A stretch of DNA of 64,000 nucleotides from Arcobacter sp. (GTDB lineage: Bacteria > Campylobacterota > Campylobacteria > Campylobacterales > Sulfurimonadaceae), in NCBI GenBank assembly GCA_024637195.1, contig JAGXFN010000002.1, forward strand, positions 1 to 64,000. The letters are read 5' to 3'. Below, in pieces: positions 54,940 through 64,000 of this stretch. The notes under the pieces are model-generated. The model was not told the origin of the DNA. It worked only from the letters and a program-made list of their open reading frames with translations, and did not search any database. How positions within the stretch are numbered: position 1 is the stretch's first letter; the number at the start of each line of letters is the position of its first letter. Position numbers and translations under genes: made by a program.

Positions 54940-55365
54940 ATGTTGATGCCTAAAAGAACAAAATACAGAAAAGTGATGAAAGGCCGTAATCGCGGTAAGT
55001 CTGCGAAAGCAAACAGCCTTGCATTTGGTGATATCGCATTTAAAGCGGTTGAAGCGGGACGTATTAATTCTCGCCAAATTGAAGCGGCTCGTATTTCTGC
55101 GACGCGTCATATCAAGCGTCAGGGTAAGATCTGGATCCGTGTGTTCCCGGCTAAACCATTGACTGCTAAGCCACTTGAAACTCGTATGGGTAAGGGTAAA
55201 GGTTCAGTTGACCAATGGGTCATGAACATCAAGCCGGGCCGTATTATTTTTGAAATGGCCGGCGTACCTGAAGCGGTAGCACGTGAAGCACTTACGCTAG
55301 CGATGCACAAGCTTCCATTCAAAACGAAAATCATTACTGCGGAGATGAACAATGAAATATTCTGA
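54940..55365 (+). CDS. rplP: 50S ribosomal protein L16
   Basis: 141 aa. Starts [21 protein letters not shown] and [11 protein letters not shown] are typical. L16 helps organise the A site of the large subunit. Its final 14 bases overlap rpmC, which is read in a different frame. Confidence 0.98.
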   Translation: MLMPKRTKYRKVMKGRNRGKSAKANSLAFGDIAFKAVEAGRINSRQIEAARISATRHIKRQGKIWIRVFPAKPLTAKPLETRMGKGKGSVDQWVMNIKPGRIIFEMAGVPEAVAREALTLAMHKLPFKTKIITAEMNNEIF

Positions 55366-55543
55366 TTTAGCAGACAAAAACGTAACAGAGCTTAACGCTC
55401 TTCTTAAAGAGAAAAAGACCAATCTTTTTACTCTTAAGATCAAAAAACAGATGATGCAACTTCAAAACACAAGTGAACTTCGTGTTGCTAAAAAAGATAT
55501 TGCACGCATTCAAACAGCACTTCGTGTGCAAGCAAACGCGTAA
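55352..55543 (+). CDS. rpmC: 50S ribosomal protein L29
   Basis: 63 aa, two-helix protein near the tunnel exit. It carries the typical [24 protein letters not shown]. Overlaps rplP by 14 bases, an efficient coupling. Confidence 0.95.
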   Translation: MKYSDLADKNVTELNALLKEKKTNLFTLKIKKQMMQLQNTSELRVAKKDIARIQTALRVQANA

Positions 55544-55553
55544 GGAGACCTGA

Positions 55554-55799
55554 ATGACACATAAAAAAGAAGTTCAAGGTGCAGTAGTAACAATAGCAGG
55601 CGACAAGTCTGCGACAATCGTTGTAGAACGCCGTGTAATGCACCCACGTTACCACAAGGTTGTTAGACGTTTTAAAAAGTATGTGATTCATGATGAGAAG
55701 AATGAGCTTAAAGTAGGAGACATCGTTGTTGCTATCGAATGCCGTCCTTTCTCTAAGCGTAAATCTTTCCGCCTGAAAAACGTTGTAGGAGCTAAGTAA
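55554..55799 (+). CDS. rpsQ: 30S ribosomal protein S17
   Basis: 81 aa. [33 protein letters not shown] shows the OB-fold pattern of S17, an early-binding 16S rRNA protein. GGAGA lies before the ATG, 10 bases after rpmC. Confidence 0.97.
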   Translation: MTHKKEVQGAVVTIAGDKSATIVVERRVMHPRYHKVVRRFKKYVIHDEKNELKVGDIVVAIECRPFSKRKSFRLKNVVGAK

Positions 55800-56167
55800 T
55801 GATACAGAGTTTTTCACGTTTAAATGTTGCAGACAACACGGGTGCTAAAGAGATCATGTGCATCAAGGTACTTGGCGGCTCAAAACGCCGTTATGCAACT
55901 GTTGGTGATGTTATTGTAGCTTCTGTAAAGAAAGCTACACCAACAGGAAAAGTAAAAAAAGGTGCAGTAGTCAAAGCGGTTATCGTTCGTACTCGTAAAG
56001 AAGTACAACGTGAAAACGGTTCACTTATCCGTTTCGACGACAATGCAGCTGTAATCCTAGATGCGAAGAGAGAGCCAATCGGTACTCGTATTTTCGGCCC
56101 AGTTGGCCGTGAAGTACGTTACGCTGGCTTCATGAAAATCGTATCTCTGGCACCGGAGGTAGTTTAA
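55799..56167 (+). CDS. rplN: 50S ribosomal protein L14
   Basis: 122 aa, the standard length. [27 protein letters not shown] is the classical start and [23 protein letters not shown] the classical end. L14 lies at the subunit interface and can bind the silencing factor RsfS. One-base overlap with rpsQ. Confidence 0.98.
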   Translation: MIQSFSRLNVADNTGAKEIMCIKVLGGSKRRYATVGDVIVASVKKATPTGKVKKGAVVKAVIVRTRKEVQRENGSLIRFDDNAAVILDAKREPIGTRIFGPVGREVRYAGFMKIVSLAPEVV

Positions 56168-56397
56168 TGGCAAAGTTTACATTCAAAAAAGGCGATACTG
56201 TAGAGGTCATCGCTGGAAATGACAAGGGTACTAAGGCAGAAGTGCTAAAAGTAATGCCTAAAGAGGGCAAAGTTATCGTTGCCGGTTGTAAGATCGCAAA
56301 GAAAACAGTTAAGCCTACTGAAGAGAACCCAAAGGGTGGTTTTATTAATAAAGAGATGCCAATGGATATCTCAAATGTTCGAAAAGTGGAGGCATAA
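56167..56397 (+). CDS. rplX: 50S ribosomal protein L24
   Basis: 76 aa, shorter than E. coli L24 (104) but normal for this phylum. The KOW motif [21 protein letters not shown] is complete. L24 starts 50S assembly. One-base overlap with rplN. Confidence 0.97.
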   Translation: MAKFTFKKGDTVEVIAGNDKGTKAEVLKVMPKEGKVIVAGCKIAKKTVKPTEENPKGGFINKEMPMDISNVRKVEA

Positions 56398-56399
56398 TT

Positions 56400-56957
56400 A
56401 TGGCTGCAAGATTAAAAGAACGTTTTATCAATGAAATCGCTCCGGCGCTTCAAGCTGATCTTGGGATCAAAAACGTAATGCAAACACCGAAACTAGAGAA
56501 AGTAATTATCTCTGTCGGTGCGGGCTTTGCGATGAAAGACACCAAGATGATCCAAAATATTGCTGATACGATCAGTACTATTGCAGGTCAGCGTGCAGCG
56601 GTTGTTGTTGCAAAAAAATCTGTTGCAGGTTTTAAAGTACGTGAAGGTATGCCGGTAGGTGTACGTGTAACACTTCGCGGTGAAAACATGTACAACTTCG
56701 TAGACAAACTGATTTCTATCGCACTTCCTCGTGTGAAGGATTTCCGTGGTATCAAACGTAATGGTTTTGACGGCCGCGGTAACTTCAACTTCGGTCTTAC
56801 CGAGCAGTTGATCTTCCCTGAGGTTGAGTACGATTCAGTAATGCAGGTACATGGTATGAACATCACTATCGTTACTAGCACTGATTCTGATACAGAAGCA
56901 TTCGCATTATTAGAAAAATGTGGTCTACCATTCTCGAAAGGATCTACCAATGGCTAA
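56400..56957 (+). CDS. rplE: 50S ribosomal protein L5
   Basis: 185 aa. [49 protein letters not shown] and the C-terminal strand motif are typical. L5 binds 5S rRNA and contacts the P-site tRNA. Its last eight bases overlap rpsN. Confidence 0.98.
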   Translation: MAARLKERFINEIAPALQADLGIKNVMQTPKLEKVIISVGAGFAMKDTKMIQNIADTISTIAGQRAAVVVAKKSVAGFKVREGMPVGVRVTLRGENMYNFVDKLISIALPRVKDFRGIKRNGFDGRGNFNFGLTEQLIFPEVEYDSVMQVHGMNITIVTSTDSDTEAFALLEKCGLPFSKGSTNG

Positions 56958-57135
56958 AAAGTCGATGATCGCAAAACAAAAGCGTACGCCTAAGTTTGCA
57001 GTACGCGCTTATACTCGTTGTCAGATCTGTGGACGTCCACACTCTGTACTCCGTGACTTCGGAATCTGCCGTATCTGTTTCAGAAAAATGGCAAACGAAG
57101 GTCTAATCCCAGGTGTTAGAAAGTCTTCTTGGTAG
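56950..57135 (+). CDS. rpsN: 30S ribosomal protein S14, zinc-binding form
   Basis: 61 aa from ATG at 56950. Four zinc-binding cysteines are present: Cys24, Cys27, Cys40 and Cys43 (CQIC ... CRIC), the C+ short form of S14. It overlaps rplE by eight bases. A 91-base gap follows, the only large one inside the operon. Confidence 0.98.
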   Translation: MAKKSMIAKQKRTPKFAVRAYTRCQICGRPHSVLRDFGICRICFRKMANEGLIPGVRKSSW

Positions 57136-57176
57136 GAACAAAATGGGCCACGGTCCATTCCTCTGAAAAGAAACTC

Positions 57177-57205
57177 CTGACAATAGCAAATATACCCAGT
57201 ATATT
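57177..57205 (+). promoter_or_regulatory. Probable internal promoter before rpsH
   Basis: CTGACA (57177-57182), a 17-base spacer and TATATT (57200-57205) lie in the 91-base rpsN-rpsH gap. A short hairpin (ATGGGC/GTCCAT around 57143-57158) lies upstream in the same gap, and TATACCCAGTATA sits on the -10 side. The rest of the operon has gaps of 0-14 bases, so this gap looks deliberate. Confidence 0.6.
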
Positions 57206-57226
57206 TAGCACATAAGGAAAAATAAA

Positions 57227-57622
57227 ATGGTAAATGATTTAATTTCTGACTCATTGACGCGTATTCGTAATGCGGCAATGAGACGTTTAGATGCTACTAC
57301 GCTTCTACACTCAAAAAGTGTTGAGGCCGTTGTAGCTATCCTTCAAGACAAAGGCTATATCGATAGCTATAACGTTCTTGAAAACGGTGTCAAAAAATCG
57401 ATCAACGTTGTACTTAAGTATAACGATGCTGGTAAAACAGTGATCAATGAGATGAAACGTGTTTCAAAGCCTGGCCGTCGTGTTTATAAGCCGGCAGAAG
57501 AGATCAAACGTTTTAAGAACGGCTACGGAACAATCGTAGTATCTACATCGAAGGGTGTTCTTCCTAATGATAAAGCTTACGAGCTTGGCATTGGCGGAGA
57601 AGTCCTTTGTACAGTATGGTAA
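57227..57622 (+). CDS. rpsH: 30S ribosomal protein S8
   Basis: 131 aa. [27 protein letters not shown] and [33 protein letters not shown] are the typical ends. S8 binds the central domain of 16S rRNA. In E. coli it represses the spc operon; here the preceding gap holds a possible promoter, so regulation may differ. AAGGAAAA lies before the ATG. Confidence 0.98.
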   Translation: MVNDLISDSLTRIRNAAMRRLDATTLLHSKSVEAVVAILQDKGYIDSYNVLENGVKKSINVVLKYNDAGKTVINEMKRVSKPGRRVYKPAEEIKRFKNGYGTIVVSTSKGVLPNDKAYELGIGGEVLCTVW

Positions 57623-57631
57623 GGAGATAAC

Positions 57632-58171
57632 ATGTCACGTATTGGTAAAAAACCACTCGAAGCTCCAGCTGATATAAAAATTAGCGTTGACGGAGATGTT
57701 ATATCTTTTGAAAAAGGCAACGACACACGTACACTTGATACTAAGGGTAACGTCGGTATCGCTCTTGAAGGTCAGACTTTGACATTCTCGAACCTTTCAG
57801 ATTCATCCGTGCATCGCGCATTCTGGGGAACATACCGTGCACTTTCTGCAAACATCGTCAAAGGACTTACTGAAGGTTTCACTAAGTCACTTGAGATCAA
57901 TGGCGTTGGTTACCGTGCTGCTGTCAATGGCAAAGTGCTAAATCTTCAGCTTGGTTTTTCTCATGATATCAATTATGAGATCCCTGAAGGTCTGACGATC
58001 AGCGTTGAGAAAAACGTTATTACTATCAAAGGTAATGACAACCAACAAATTGGCCAGACTGCAGCTGAGATCCGTGCGTTCCGTCCACCAGAACCGTATA
58101 AAGGCAAGGGTGTTAAATATGTCGGTGAGCATATTACACGTAAAGCTGGTAAGACAGGAGGCAAAAAATAA
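57632..58171 (+). CDS. rplF: 50S ribosomal protein L6
   Basis: 179 aa. MSRIGKKPLEAP at the start, and the RNA-binding RAFRPPEPYKGKGVKY near the end. L6 lies at the factor-binding site of the large subunit. One-base overlap with rplR. Confidence 0.98.
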   Translation: MSRIGKKPLEAPADIKISVDGDVISFEKGNDTRTLDTKGNVGIALEGQTLTFSNLSDSSVHRAFWGTYRALSANIVKGLTEGFTKSLEINGVGYRAAVNGKVLNLQLGFSHDINYEIPEGLTISVEKNVITIKGNDNQQIGQTAAEIRAFRPPEPYKGKGVKYVGEHITRKAGKTGGKK

Positions 58172-58527
58172 TGAACATTAAAGTACTAAAAACTAAAAAT
58201 AAAACACGTATTCAGCGCAAGCGCCGTATCCGTAGCAAGATTTCTGGTTCTGCAACGAGCCCACGTCTTTCTGTGTTCCGTTCTAACCGTTGTGTGAGTG
58301 CTCAAGCGATTGATGATGCTACCGGAACGACTTTGGCTTCTGTTCATTCAAAAGCTTTGAACCTAAAAGCGAACAAAGACGATGCTGCCAAACTTGGTGA
58401 AGCGATGGCTGCTGCACTCAAAACAGCGGGTATCTCTACAGTGACTTTTGACCGTAACGGTTATATTTATCATGGTGTTGTTAAAGCGTTTGGTGACGCT
58501 GTACGCGCTAATGAAATCAGAATGTAA
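58171..58527 (+). CDS. rplR: 50S ribosomal protein L18
   Basis: 118 aa. RKRRIRSKISGSATSPRLSVFRSNR at the basic N terminus and FDRNGYIYHGVVKAFGDAVRANEIRM at the end. L18 binds 5S rRNA with L5. Starts within the rplF stop (TAATG). Confidence 0.98.
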   Translation: MNIKVLKTKNKTRIQRKRRIRSKISGSATSPRLSVFRSNRCVSAQAIDDATGTTLASVHSKALNLKANKDDAAKLGEAMAAALKTAGISTVTFDRNGYIYHGVVKAFGDAVRANEIRM

Positions 58528-58536
58528 GGCTGTATG

Positions 58537-58977
58537 ATGGAAATCAATAGAGACGAATTTGAAGAATCGATCGTAAATATCGGTCGTGTGACTAAAGTTG
58601 TTAAAGGTGGTCGCCGTTTCCGTTTTACTGCACTTATTGTTGTTGGTAATAAAAAAGGCCAGGTCGGCTACGGTTACGGAAAAGCGAAAGAAGTACCAGA
58701 TGCTATCAAAAAAGCAGTAGATGAAGCCTTCAAAAACATCACTACTGTAAGTATCAAGGGTACGACAATTGCTCACGATATCGAAGAAAAATATGATGCA
58801 AGCCGTGTTATCATGAAACCAGCCTCTGAAGGTACCGGTCTAATCGCCGGTGGCGCAATGCGTCCGGTTCTTGAGCTTGCAGGTTTTCAAGATATCTTGA
58901 CTAAATCAATCGGATCCAACAATCCAAGTACGGTTGTGCGTGCGACAGTTAACGCACTTGCCCGCTTAAAAGGATAA
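58537..58977 (+). CDS. rpsE: 30S ribosomal protein S5
   Basis: 146 aa from the second ATG of a pair (58534 and 58537), better spaced from [33 protein letters not shown] and the C-terminal S5 domain with [23 protein letters not shown] are typical. S5 helps accuracy of decoding. No rpmD (L30) follows; rplO starts three bases later. Confidence 0.98.
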   Translation: MEINRDEFEESIVNIGRVTKVVKGGRRFRFTALIVVGNKKGQVGYGYGKAKEVPDAIKKAVDEAFKNITTVSIKGTTIAHDIEEKYDASRVIMKPASEGTGLIAGGAMRPVLELAGFQDILTKSIGSNNPSTVVRATVNALARLKG

Positions 58978-58980
58978 GAA

Positions 58981-59379
58981 ATGGCATTAGAAAATCTTTC
59001 ACCGGCTGAGGGTTCAACCCACAACCGTAAACGTGTAGGTCGCGGTCAAGCTTCGGGAACGGGTAAGACTTCTGCACGTGGTCAAAAAGGTCAAAAATCA
59101 CGTTCAGGTTACAAGCGCAAGCGTAACTTTGAGGGTGGACAGCAGCCATTGGCTAAGCGCCTTCCAAAAATCGGCTTTACCTCTCGTAAAGTTAAGCCGT
59201 ACGTGATAAATGTGGAGCGCGTCACAGCCGTAGCAGCACTTTCTGAGATCACTATGGAATCTATCCGTAGCGTACACAAAGTAGCAAACTCAATCACTAA
59301 AATTAAGCTAGTAGGCGCATCTGCAAAAGATCTTGCTGGTAAAATTAAAGATGAGAACATCACAGTTACTGGAAAATAG
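58981..59379 (+). CDS. rplO: 50S ribosomal protein L15
   Basis: 132 aa. [34 protein letters not shown] is the classical glycine-rich start; [17 protein letters not shown] follows. L15 is a late assembly protein. It directly follows rpsE and precedes secY by two bases. Confidence 0.98.
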   Translation: MALENLSPAEGSTHNRKRVGRGQASGTGKTSARGQKGQKSRSGYKRKRNFEGGQQPLAKRLPKIGFTSRKVKPYVINVERVTAVAALSEITMESIRSVHKVANSITKIKLVGASAKDLAGKIKDENITVTGK

Positions 59380-59381
59380 TT

Positions 59382-60659
59382 GTGAGTAAGTCTTTAGTAA
59401 ATAAAATCCTTATTACTCTGGGCTTCTTATTCCTCTACCGGATGCTGGCATATGTGCCGGTACCGGGCGTGGATGTAGAGGTAATCAAATCCTTCTTCGA
59501 CAGCAACACTGACAATGCGCTTGGACTTTTCAATATGTTCAACGGCAACGCAGCGGAACGTCTCTCTATCATATCCCTTGGAATCATGCCTTATATCACT
59601 GCGTCTATTATCATGGAACTTCTTGCTGCGACTTTTCCGGCACTGGGCCAGATGAAAAAAGAGCGTGACGGTATGGTCAAGTATATGCAGATCATTCGTT
59701 ATGCGACCATCGTGATTACGCTTGTCCAGGCTGTCGGTGTTTCTGTGGGGCTTCAAAACCTTACAGGTGCAGACGGAGGTTCAGCGATCTTGGTTTCAAA
59801 CATGAATGAGTTCTTGCTTGTTGCAGCGATCTCAATGCTGGCGGGGACAATGCTTTTGATGTGGATCGGCGAGCAGATCACGCAAAGCGGCATCGGCAAC
59901 GGTATCTCTTTGATCATTTTTGCGGGTATCGTCTCTTCGATCCCTTCAGCGATCGGCTCGACCTTCACGTTGCTTAACACAGGCGGCATGAACTTTCTTA
60001 TGCTGATCGGGATCATTTCGGTGATCCTGGTTACTGTCGGTGTGATCATTTATGTCGAGCTTGGTGAACGCCGCGTGCCTATAACCTATGCTAAAAAAGT
60101 GATGATGGAAAATAAGAACAAACGTGTGATGAACTACATCCCGATCAAAGTAAATCTTGCGGGTGTTATTCCGGTGATCTTTGCATCAGCGATCCTGATG
60201 TTCCCCGGAACTATTCTTTCGGGAAATATCACTGAGAACAGTTCGGATGCACTGAAGTTTATTGCAGATATTATGAGTCCAAACTCATATTTCTTCAATG
60301 TTTTCACTTTTGTCTTTGTTATCTTCTTTGCCTACTTTTATGCATCGATCACTTTCAATGCAAAAGACATCTCTGAGAACCTAAAACGTCAAGGCGGCTT
60401 TATTCCGGGTATCCGTCCCGGTTCACATACAGCTGAGTTCTTAAATGAAACGGCCAGCCGCTTGACATTTACCGGAGCGATATATCTGGGACTGGTGGCA
60501 ACACTTCCTTGGGTTATCGTCAAGGGGATCGGTGTTCCTTTCTTCTTCGGCGGAACCGCTGTTTTGATCGTTGTTCAAGTAGCACTTGACACAATGCGCA
60601 AGATTGAAGCTCAGGTCTATATGCAAAAGTATGAGACACTCTCGGCAGTTGGCTTATAA
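59382..60659 (+). CDS. secY: Preprotein translocase subunit SecY
   Basis: 425 aa, ten membrane helices, starting at GTG. It forms the protein-conducting channel with SecE and SecG. Typical landmarks are RMLAYVPVPGVD near helix 1, IISLGIMPYITASIIMELL (helix 2), ERRVPITYAKK (cytoplasmic loop), LKRQGGFIPGIRPG (loop that contacts SecA and the ribosome). Two bases after rplO and two before map. Confidence 0.98.
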   Translation: MSKSLVNKILITLGFLFLYRMLAYVPVPGVDVEVIKSFFDSNTDNALGLFNMFNGNAAERLSIISLGIMPYITASIIMELLAATFPALGQMKKERDGMVKYMQIIRYATIVITLVQAVGVSVGLQNLTGADGGSAILVSNMNEFLLVAAISMLAGTMLLMWIGEQITQSGIGNGISLIIFAGIVSSIPSAIGSTFTLLNTGGMNFLMLIGIISVILVTVGVIIYVELGERRVPITYAKKVMMENKNKRVMNYIPIKVNLAGVIPVIFASAILMFPGTILSGNITENSSDALKFIADIMSPNSYFFNVFTFVFVIFFAYFYASITFNAKDISENLKRQGGFIPGIRPGSHTAEFLNETASRLTFTGAIYLGLVATLPWVIVKGIGVPFFFGGTAVLIVVQVALDTMRKIEAQVYMQKYETLSAVGL

Positions 60660-60661
60660 AA

Positions 60662-61420
60662 ATGGCCATTGCGCTTCGTAAGCCTGATGAGATAGAAAAA
60701 CTGCGCGCAGCAAATAGAATTGTTGCGGGTGCGTTGAATCTGATGCGCGAACATGCCAAAGTCGGTGCAAGCTTGAAAGAGCTTGATGCGATGGCGGAGG
60801 AGTATATTCGCTCGTACGGTGCAAAGCCATCATTCAAAGGCCTCTACGGCTTTCCTTCTTCTGTATGCTGTTCACTCAATGAAGTGATCATTCACGGTAT
60901 TCCAACGGACTACAAACTGCATGAAGGTGATGTTATCGGTTTTGATATCGGTACGGAACTTGACGGTTGGTTCGGGGATGCCGCGATAAGTGTAGGTGTC
61001 GGCAAGATCACAAAAGAAGATGAAGATTTGATTGCTTGTGCAAAGGACAGCCTTTACCATGCAATAGATATTATAAAAGATGGAATGCGTTTTAAAGAGC
61101 TCTCTTATGAGCTCGAGAAGTTTATAAAAAGCCGTGGATTTATTCCGTTGAGAAGTTTTTGCGGCCATGGAATTGGAAAAAAACCGCATGAAGATCCTGA
61201 GATCCCAAACTATTTGGATTCACCCAATCCAAAAGCGGGTCCGAAGATCAAAAATGGAATGGTTTTTTGTTTAGAACCGATGATATGCCAAAAAAACGGC
61301 AAACCAAAAATATTAGAGAACGGCTGGGACGTGGTAAGTGAAGACGGGCTAAGAGGTTCGCACTACGAACACACCGTCGCCATTATCAACGGCAAAGCCG
61401 ATATTCTCTCAACACTATAA
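60662..61420 (+). CDS. map: Methionine aminopeptidase type I
   Basis: 252 aa. Removes the initiator methionine. Metal ligands Asp95, Asp106, His169, Glu205 and Glu236 are all present ([26 protein letters not shown]). Normal length for the short type I enzyme. No obvious ribosome binding site; two bases after secY, so probably coupled. Confidence 0.97.
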   Translation: MAIALRKPDEIEKLRAANRIVAGALNLMREHAKVGASLKELDAMAEEYIRSYGAKPSFKGLYGFPSSVCCSLNEVIIHGIPTDYKLHEGDVIGFDIGTELDGWFGDAAISVGVGKITKEDEDLIACAKDSLYHAIDIIKDGMRFKELSYELEKFIKSRGFIPLRSFCGHGIGKKPHEDPEIPNYLDSPNPKAGPKIKNGMVFCLEPMICQKNGKPKILENGWDVVSEDGLRGSHYEHTVAIINGKADILSTL

Positions 61421-61434
61421 AAGGAAACCTAGAG

Positions 61435-61653
61435 ATGGCAAAAACTGACGTTATCGAAGTGGACGGTAAGATTATTGAAGCGCTTCCGAATGCAACATTT
61501 CGTGTAGAGCTGGAGAACGGCCATGTGATCTTGTGCCATATCGCAGGCAAAATGCGTATGCACTATATCAAGATCCTTCCTGGCGATAAGGTTAAGCTTG
61601 AACTTACGCCCTATAGTCTTGACAAGGGCCGTATTACCTACCGCTACAAATAA
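61435..61653 (+). CDS. infA: Translation initiation factor IF-1
   Basis: 72 aa, the standard length. [53 protein letters not shown] is the family OB fold. Binds the 30S A site. AAAGGAAA lies before the ATG. Last gene of the operon; a hairpin follows at once. Confidence 0.98.
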   Translation: MAKTDVIEVDGKIIEALPNATFRVELENGHVILCHIAGKMRMHYIKILPGDKVKLELTPYSLDKGRITYRYK

Positions 61654-61654
61654 G

Positions 61655-61672
61655 CTTTTCCTTCGGGAAAAG
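61655..61672 (+). terminator. Hairpin after infA
   Basis: CTTTTCC (61655-61661) pairs perfectly with GGAAAAG (61666-61672) around a TTCG tetraloop, two bases after the infA stop. The T run is weak (ACCCCTTCATC), so it may be partial termination. It supports the operon ending here, without rpmJ-rpsM and later genes. Confidence 0.6.
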
Positions 61673-61676
61673 ACCC

Positions 61677-61787
61677 CTTCATCATCATTTTACTCCCTTA
61701 TTTTTATCATTCGGCTAGTTTTAGGCGGCATCAATATTTTCTTACCTGCACAATCTCAGATTTAGCAAAAGATAAATGATGATGAAG
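61677..61787. repeat. Perfect 14-base inverted repeat around 83 bases
   Basis: CTTCATCATCATTT (61677-61690) and AAATGATGATGAAG (61774-61787) are exact inverse copies, with 83 bases between them that encode nothing I can read. It could form a long-loop stem, or mark a small inserted element. The gap 61654-61946 has no gene. Confidence 0.45.
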
Positions 61788-61946
61788 CACTAATGCCCCG
61801 ACGGTGGCGAATGAAAAGATGAGTTTGCGCCTACGGTACAGGCTTTTTCAAAAATATGCAGATTTAAGAAAGATTTACCCATATTCTCTGTATAATTCCC
61901 CTCTTTAAAGACCTGAAGAAGTAGTCAAAGGTCACCTCTAAATTAT

Positions 61947-62035
61947 GGACAGTTGGGAGAGCTGGTTTAATCCAGTCGCCTGGAACGCGGCCGTAGTTAA
62001 TTCTACCGAGGGTTCGAATCCCTCACTGTCCACCA
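61947..62035 (+). tRNA. tRNA-Ser (GGA)
   Basis: GGACAGT pairs with ACTGTCC in the acceptor stem. The anticodon arm GTCGC-CTGGAAC-GCGGC carries GGA. An extra arm (about CCGTAGTTAATTCTACCG region) is present, as in class II tRNAs. The T arm is GAGGG-TTCGAAT-CCCTC. CCA is encoded (62033-62035). 89 bases, complete. Confidence 0.97.
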
Positions 62036-62194
62036 TCATTAAACCTTCCGCTCTAGCACTCTTTTTTCACACTGAATAACTTAGAAAACTATAGAAGAAT
62101 CACTTCTGAAATATCTTCCAATATCCCCGATAATACGCACTTTTTGAGAGCACCTTAGGATATAATTAGCTTCACTAAACGGCAAGGATTATGC

Positions 62195-62680
62195 ATGGAA
62201 CGCAAGATGGACAATAGCGATTTTATAGTCTCTAAAACAGACTTAAAAGGGAAGATAAGCTACTGCAACCGCATCTTTATGGAGATGGCAGAGTACAGCG
62301 AGGAAGAGCTTTTGGGTGCTCCTCACAGCATCATCCGCCATCCTGAGATGCCTAAGGCCGTATTTAAACTGCTCTGGGACCGTATTCAGAAAAAAGAAGA
62401 AGTCTTTGCCTATGTACTCAACCAGACCAAAAACAAAAACGAGTACTGGGTTTTCGCGAACGTTACGGCCTCTTTGGACGTGCGGGGAAATATCATCGGC
62501 TACTACTCGGTCAGACGCAAGCCTAATGAAAAAGCGGTTGCGATCATCAAACCACTCTATGCGAAGATGTTAGAAGCAGAAAAGCGCGGCGGAGTAGAGA
62601 CATCAACGAAAATTTTAACAGATCTATTGGCAGAGAAAGGAATGAGTTATGACGAACTTATCATCGCTATTCAAGAATAA
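62195..62680 (+). CDS. PAS-domain protein, CetB-like (Aer-type PAS)
   Basis: 161 aa, soluble. One PAS domain (about 7-118) opens [49 protein letters not shown], the Aer-type block used to bind FAD, and continues with [15 protein letters not shown] short helical tail follows. It lacks any signalling domain, which is supplied by the next gene. This split matches the CetB/CetA energy-taxis pair of Campylobacter jejuni. The next gene overlaps it by 32 bases, strong evidence for a shared complex. Cofactor not proven from sequence. Confidence 0.8.
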   Translation: MERKMDNSDFIVSKTDLKGKISYCNRIFMEMAEYSEEELLGAPHSIIRHPEMPKAVFKLLWDRIQKKEEVFAYVLNQTKNKNEYWVFANVTASLDVRGNIIGYYSVRRKPNEKAVAIIKPLYAKMLEAEKRGGVETSTKILTDLLAEKGMSYDELIIAIQE

Positions 62681-64000
62681 GCAGAGTTTAGTACTGTTGG
62701 CAGGACTGGCTTTTGTTGTATTTTACAGCCTCTATCTAGGGGATTATGCCCTTTTGGCAGTGGCACTTCTTGCGATGGCGTTTTCTGCTTTTGTAAAAGC
62801 GAATACACGAAGCGCAAACAATATGCATTTGCGAAATGAGATCAGACGCGTTCTTCTCGCAGCAGTTCAGGGTGACCTGGAACAAAGAATCACCCACATA
62901 CACTCCGAGGACAAGGAGCAAATGGAACTGGCGTGGGCAGTAAACGATGTGCTCGATCAGCTGGAAGCCTTTATGCGCGATATTTCGACCTCTATTGAAA
63001 TGGCATCAGACGGAAAGACTTTCCGCCGTACCTTTCCAAGCGGTCTTCACGGGATGTTCAAAAAGACTTGTATACAGCTTAACGGTTCGATAGACGCGAT
63101 ATCTTTGGGGCACAAGACAAAAGTGCGCGGAGACGTGGCGAACAGAGTCAATAAGCTAGGTGGTGGTATAGGCGGCGGATTGAAACTGATCCAAAATGAT
63201 GTGCACAACGCCGAGGTGGAGTCAGAAACAATCGTCAAAACTGCACAGATGACAGCGGACCAAGCTTCAAAAAGCCGCGAAAGTGTCTACTCGGTCAGTA
63301 AGAAGCTCGCTGAGCTCAGCGAGCTCATCAGTGCTTCGCATGAGGGAGTCATCAGTCTTCACAGCCGCTCGCAGGAGATCTCCGAGGTGGTCGGTCTGAT
63401 CAAAGATATCGCCGACCAGACCAACCTGCTCGCGCTCAATGCTGCTATAGAAGCTGCCCGGGCCGGCGAACACGGACGCGGCTTTGCCGTGGTTGCGGAC
63501 GAGGTAAGAAAACTGGCTGAGCGTACTCAAAAAGCAACCCAGCAGATAGAGATCACGATCTCTACTTTGCAACAGGAGTCTAGTGAGATACAGAGCAACT
63601 CTGAGCATGTTACTGAACTTGCATCCAACTCCAGTGATGAGATCCAAAGCTTTGAAGAGATCTTTGCCCGCTTCTACGAGACAGCACAGACCTCGGCAAA
63701 ATCGGCTAACATTATCCAGAACCGTCTCTTTGTGACCCTGACAAAGATCGACCATATTATGCTTAAATCCTGCGGATATGCCTCTGTCCTGGATGAAAAG
63801 AAGACGCGAGAATTTGAGAACAGCGATGAGTGCCGGCTTTCTAAATGGATGCAGACAGAAAGCGCAAAGCGCTTTAGCCATACCAAAGCCATCAAACAGA
63901 TCAGTGCTCCGCATACAGTCATTCACGAAAATCTTTTAAAAAATATCGACTTTGTTGAGAAGGGCATATGTTTTGAGGGTAAAAACCCCGATATCATCAT
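62649..64000 (+). CDS. CetA-like methyl-accepting protein with CZB domain, 3' end outside the window
   Basis: Over 450 aa visible and still open at the window end. It starts at an ATG inside the PAS gene ([14 protein letters not shown]). Two closely spaced hydrophobic segments (about 15-31 and 35-52) form a membrane hairpin with no external sensor. A HAMP-like part (about 60-115) and the signalling hairpin [20 protein letters not shown] follow. A CZB-like C terminus (about 365-440) has a His in KIDHIMLKS, then CRLSKWM, then PHTVIH. CetA of C. jejuni has the same no-sensor plan. The CZB addition is unusual and worth checking. Confidence 0.82.
   Translation, partial: MTNLSSLFKNKQSLVLLAGLAFVVFYSLYLGDYALLAVALLAMAFSAFVKANTRSANNMHLRNEIRRVLLAAVQGDLEQRITHIHSEDKEQMELAWAVNDVLDQLEAFMRDISTSIEMASDGKTFRRTFPSGLHGMFKKTCIQLNGSIDAISLGHKTKVRGDVANRVNKLGGGIGGGLKLIQNDVHNAEVESETIVKTAQMTADQASKSRESVYSVSKKLAELSELISASHEGVISLHSRSQEISEVVGLIKDIADQTNLLALNAAIEAARAGEHGRGFAVVADEVRKLAERTQKATQQIEITISTLQQESSEIQSNSEHVTELASNSSDEIQSFEEIFARFYETAQTSAKSANIIQNRLFVTLTKIDHIMLKSCGYASVLDEKKTREFENSDECRLSKWMQTESAKRFSHTKAIKQISAPHTVIHENLLKNIDFVEKGICFEGKNPDII

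Noticed and set aside
14363-63540. Near-identical stretches in the three chemoreceptor genes
   Set aside because: They encode the universally conserved signalling hairpin and are not a mobile or repeat element.
1-64000. CRISPR arrays or rRNA genes
   Set aside because: No evenly spaced repeats with unique spacers and no 16S/23S/5S-like sequence were seen.

Overview
The window looks like a chromosomal segment of a free-living, chemolithotrophic Campylobacterota bacterium of the Sulfurimonas/Sulfuricurvum type. This is inferred from gene content, not from a marker search. Supporting signs are an S10-spc ribosomal operon without rpmD, a PAS-protein plus receptor pair like CetB/CetA, chemoreceptors with C-terminal CZB domains, a Suv3-like helicase, an NFACT protein, a SulP transporter next to a beta-carbonic anhydrase, and dense c-di-GMP signalling. 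Two tRNA genes are present. I saw no rRNA, CRISPR array or intact transposase.

Layout. 1-3066 is an AT-richer accessory segment. It holds a 5'-damaged UppS-like gene, decayed fragments and a stress-type envelope cassette (three-BON-domain protein, Lmo0937-like 49-aa membrane protein, DUF948/YtxH-like composite). It ends at the 3' side of tRNA-Ala(GGC). 3267-9000 holds a SPOR-like protein, a degenerate GGDEF-like protein, a PP-loop ATPase, dnaG and an MsbA-type ABC exporter. 9173-14336 is a co-directional block: purT, a 2-hydroxyacid dehydrogenase, a YqaA-like membrane protein, and an unusual SdhA/SdhB pair separated by a 52-aa acidic protein. 14363-33830 mixes signalling genes (two chemoreceptors, YajQ, HD-GYP, one diguanylate cyclase) with housekeeping genes (helicase, coaE, dapF, moaC, leuC, NFACT). 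33922-44095 is mostly envelope genes: MscS, two DUF481-like proteins, MFS, RDD, a lipoprotein, an OprC/NosA-type TonB receptor and a Cache-GGDEF protein. 44232-50676 has an HEGGH membrane protein, an NDH-2-like flavoprotein, SulP plus carbonic anhydrase, and a degenerate ATPase.

50879-61672 is the rpsJ-to-infA ribosomal/secY operon, with a clear sigma-70 promoter and a probable internal promoter before rpsH. It stops after infA, without rpmJ-rpsM-rpsK-rpsD-rpoA-rplQ. tRNA-Ser(GGA) follows, then a CetB-like PAS protein overlapping a CetA-like receptor that runs off the window.

Most interesting points: the SdhAB pair lacking the FAD-linking histidine, carrying an eighth cluster cysteine in SdhB and having no local anchor subunit; the CxxxM plus HxM copper signature in the TonB receptor; the recurrent palindrome GCTATAGC (10 exact copies seen by eye); the spermidine-synthase-like protein without a substrate-binding core; and the damaged UppS-like gene beside a tRNA-bounded accessory segment.
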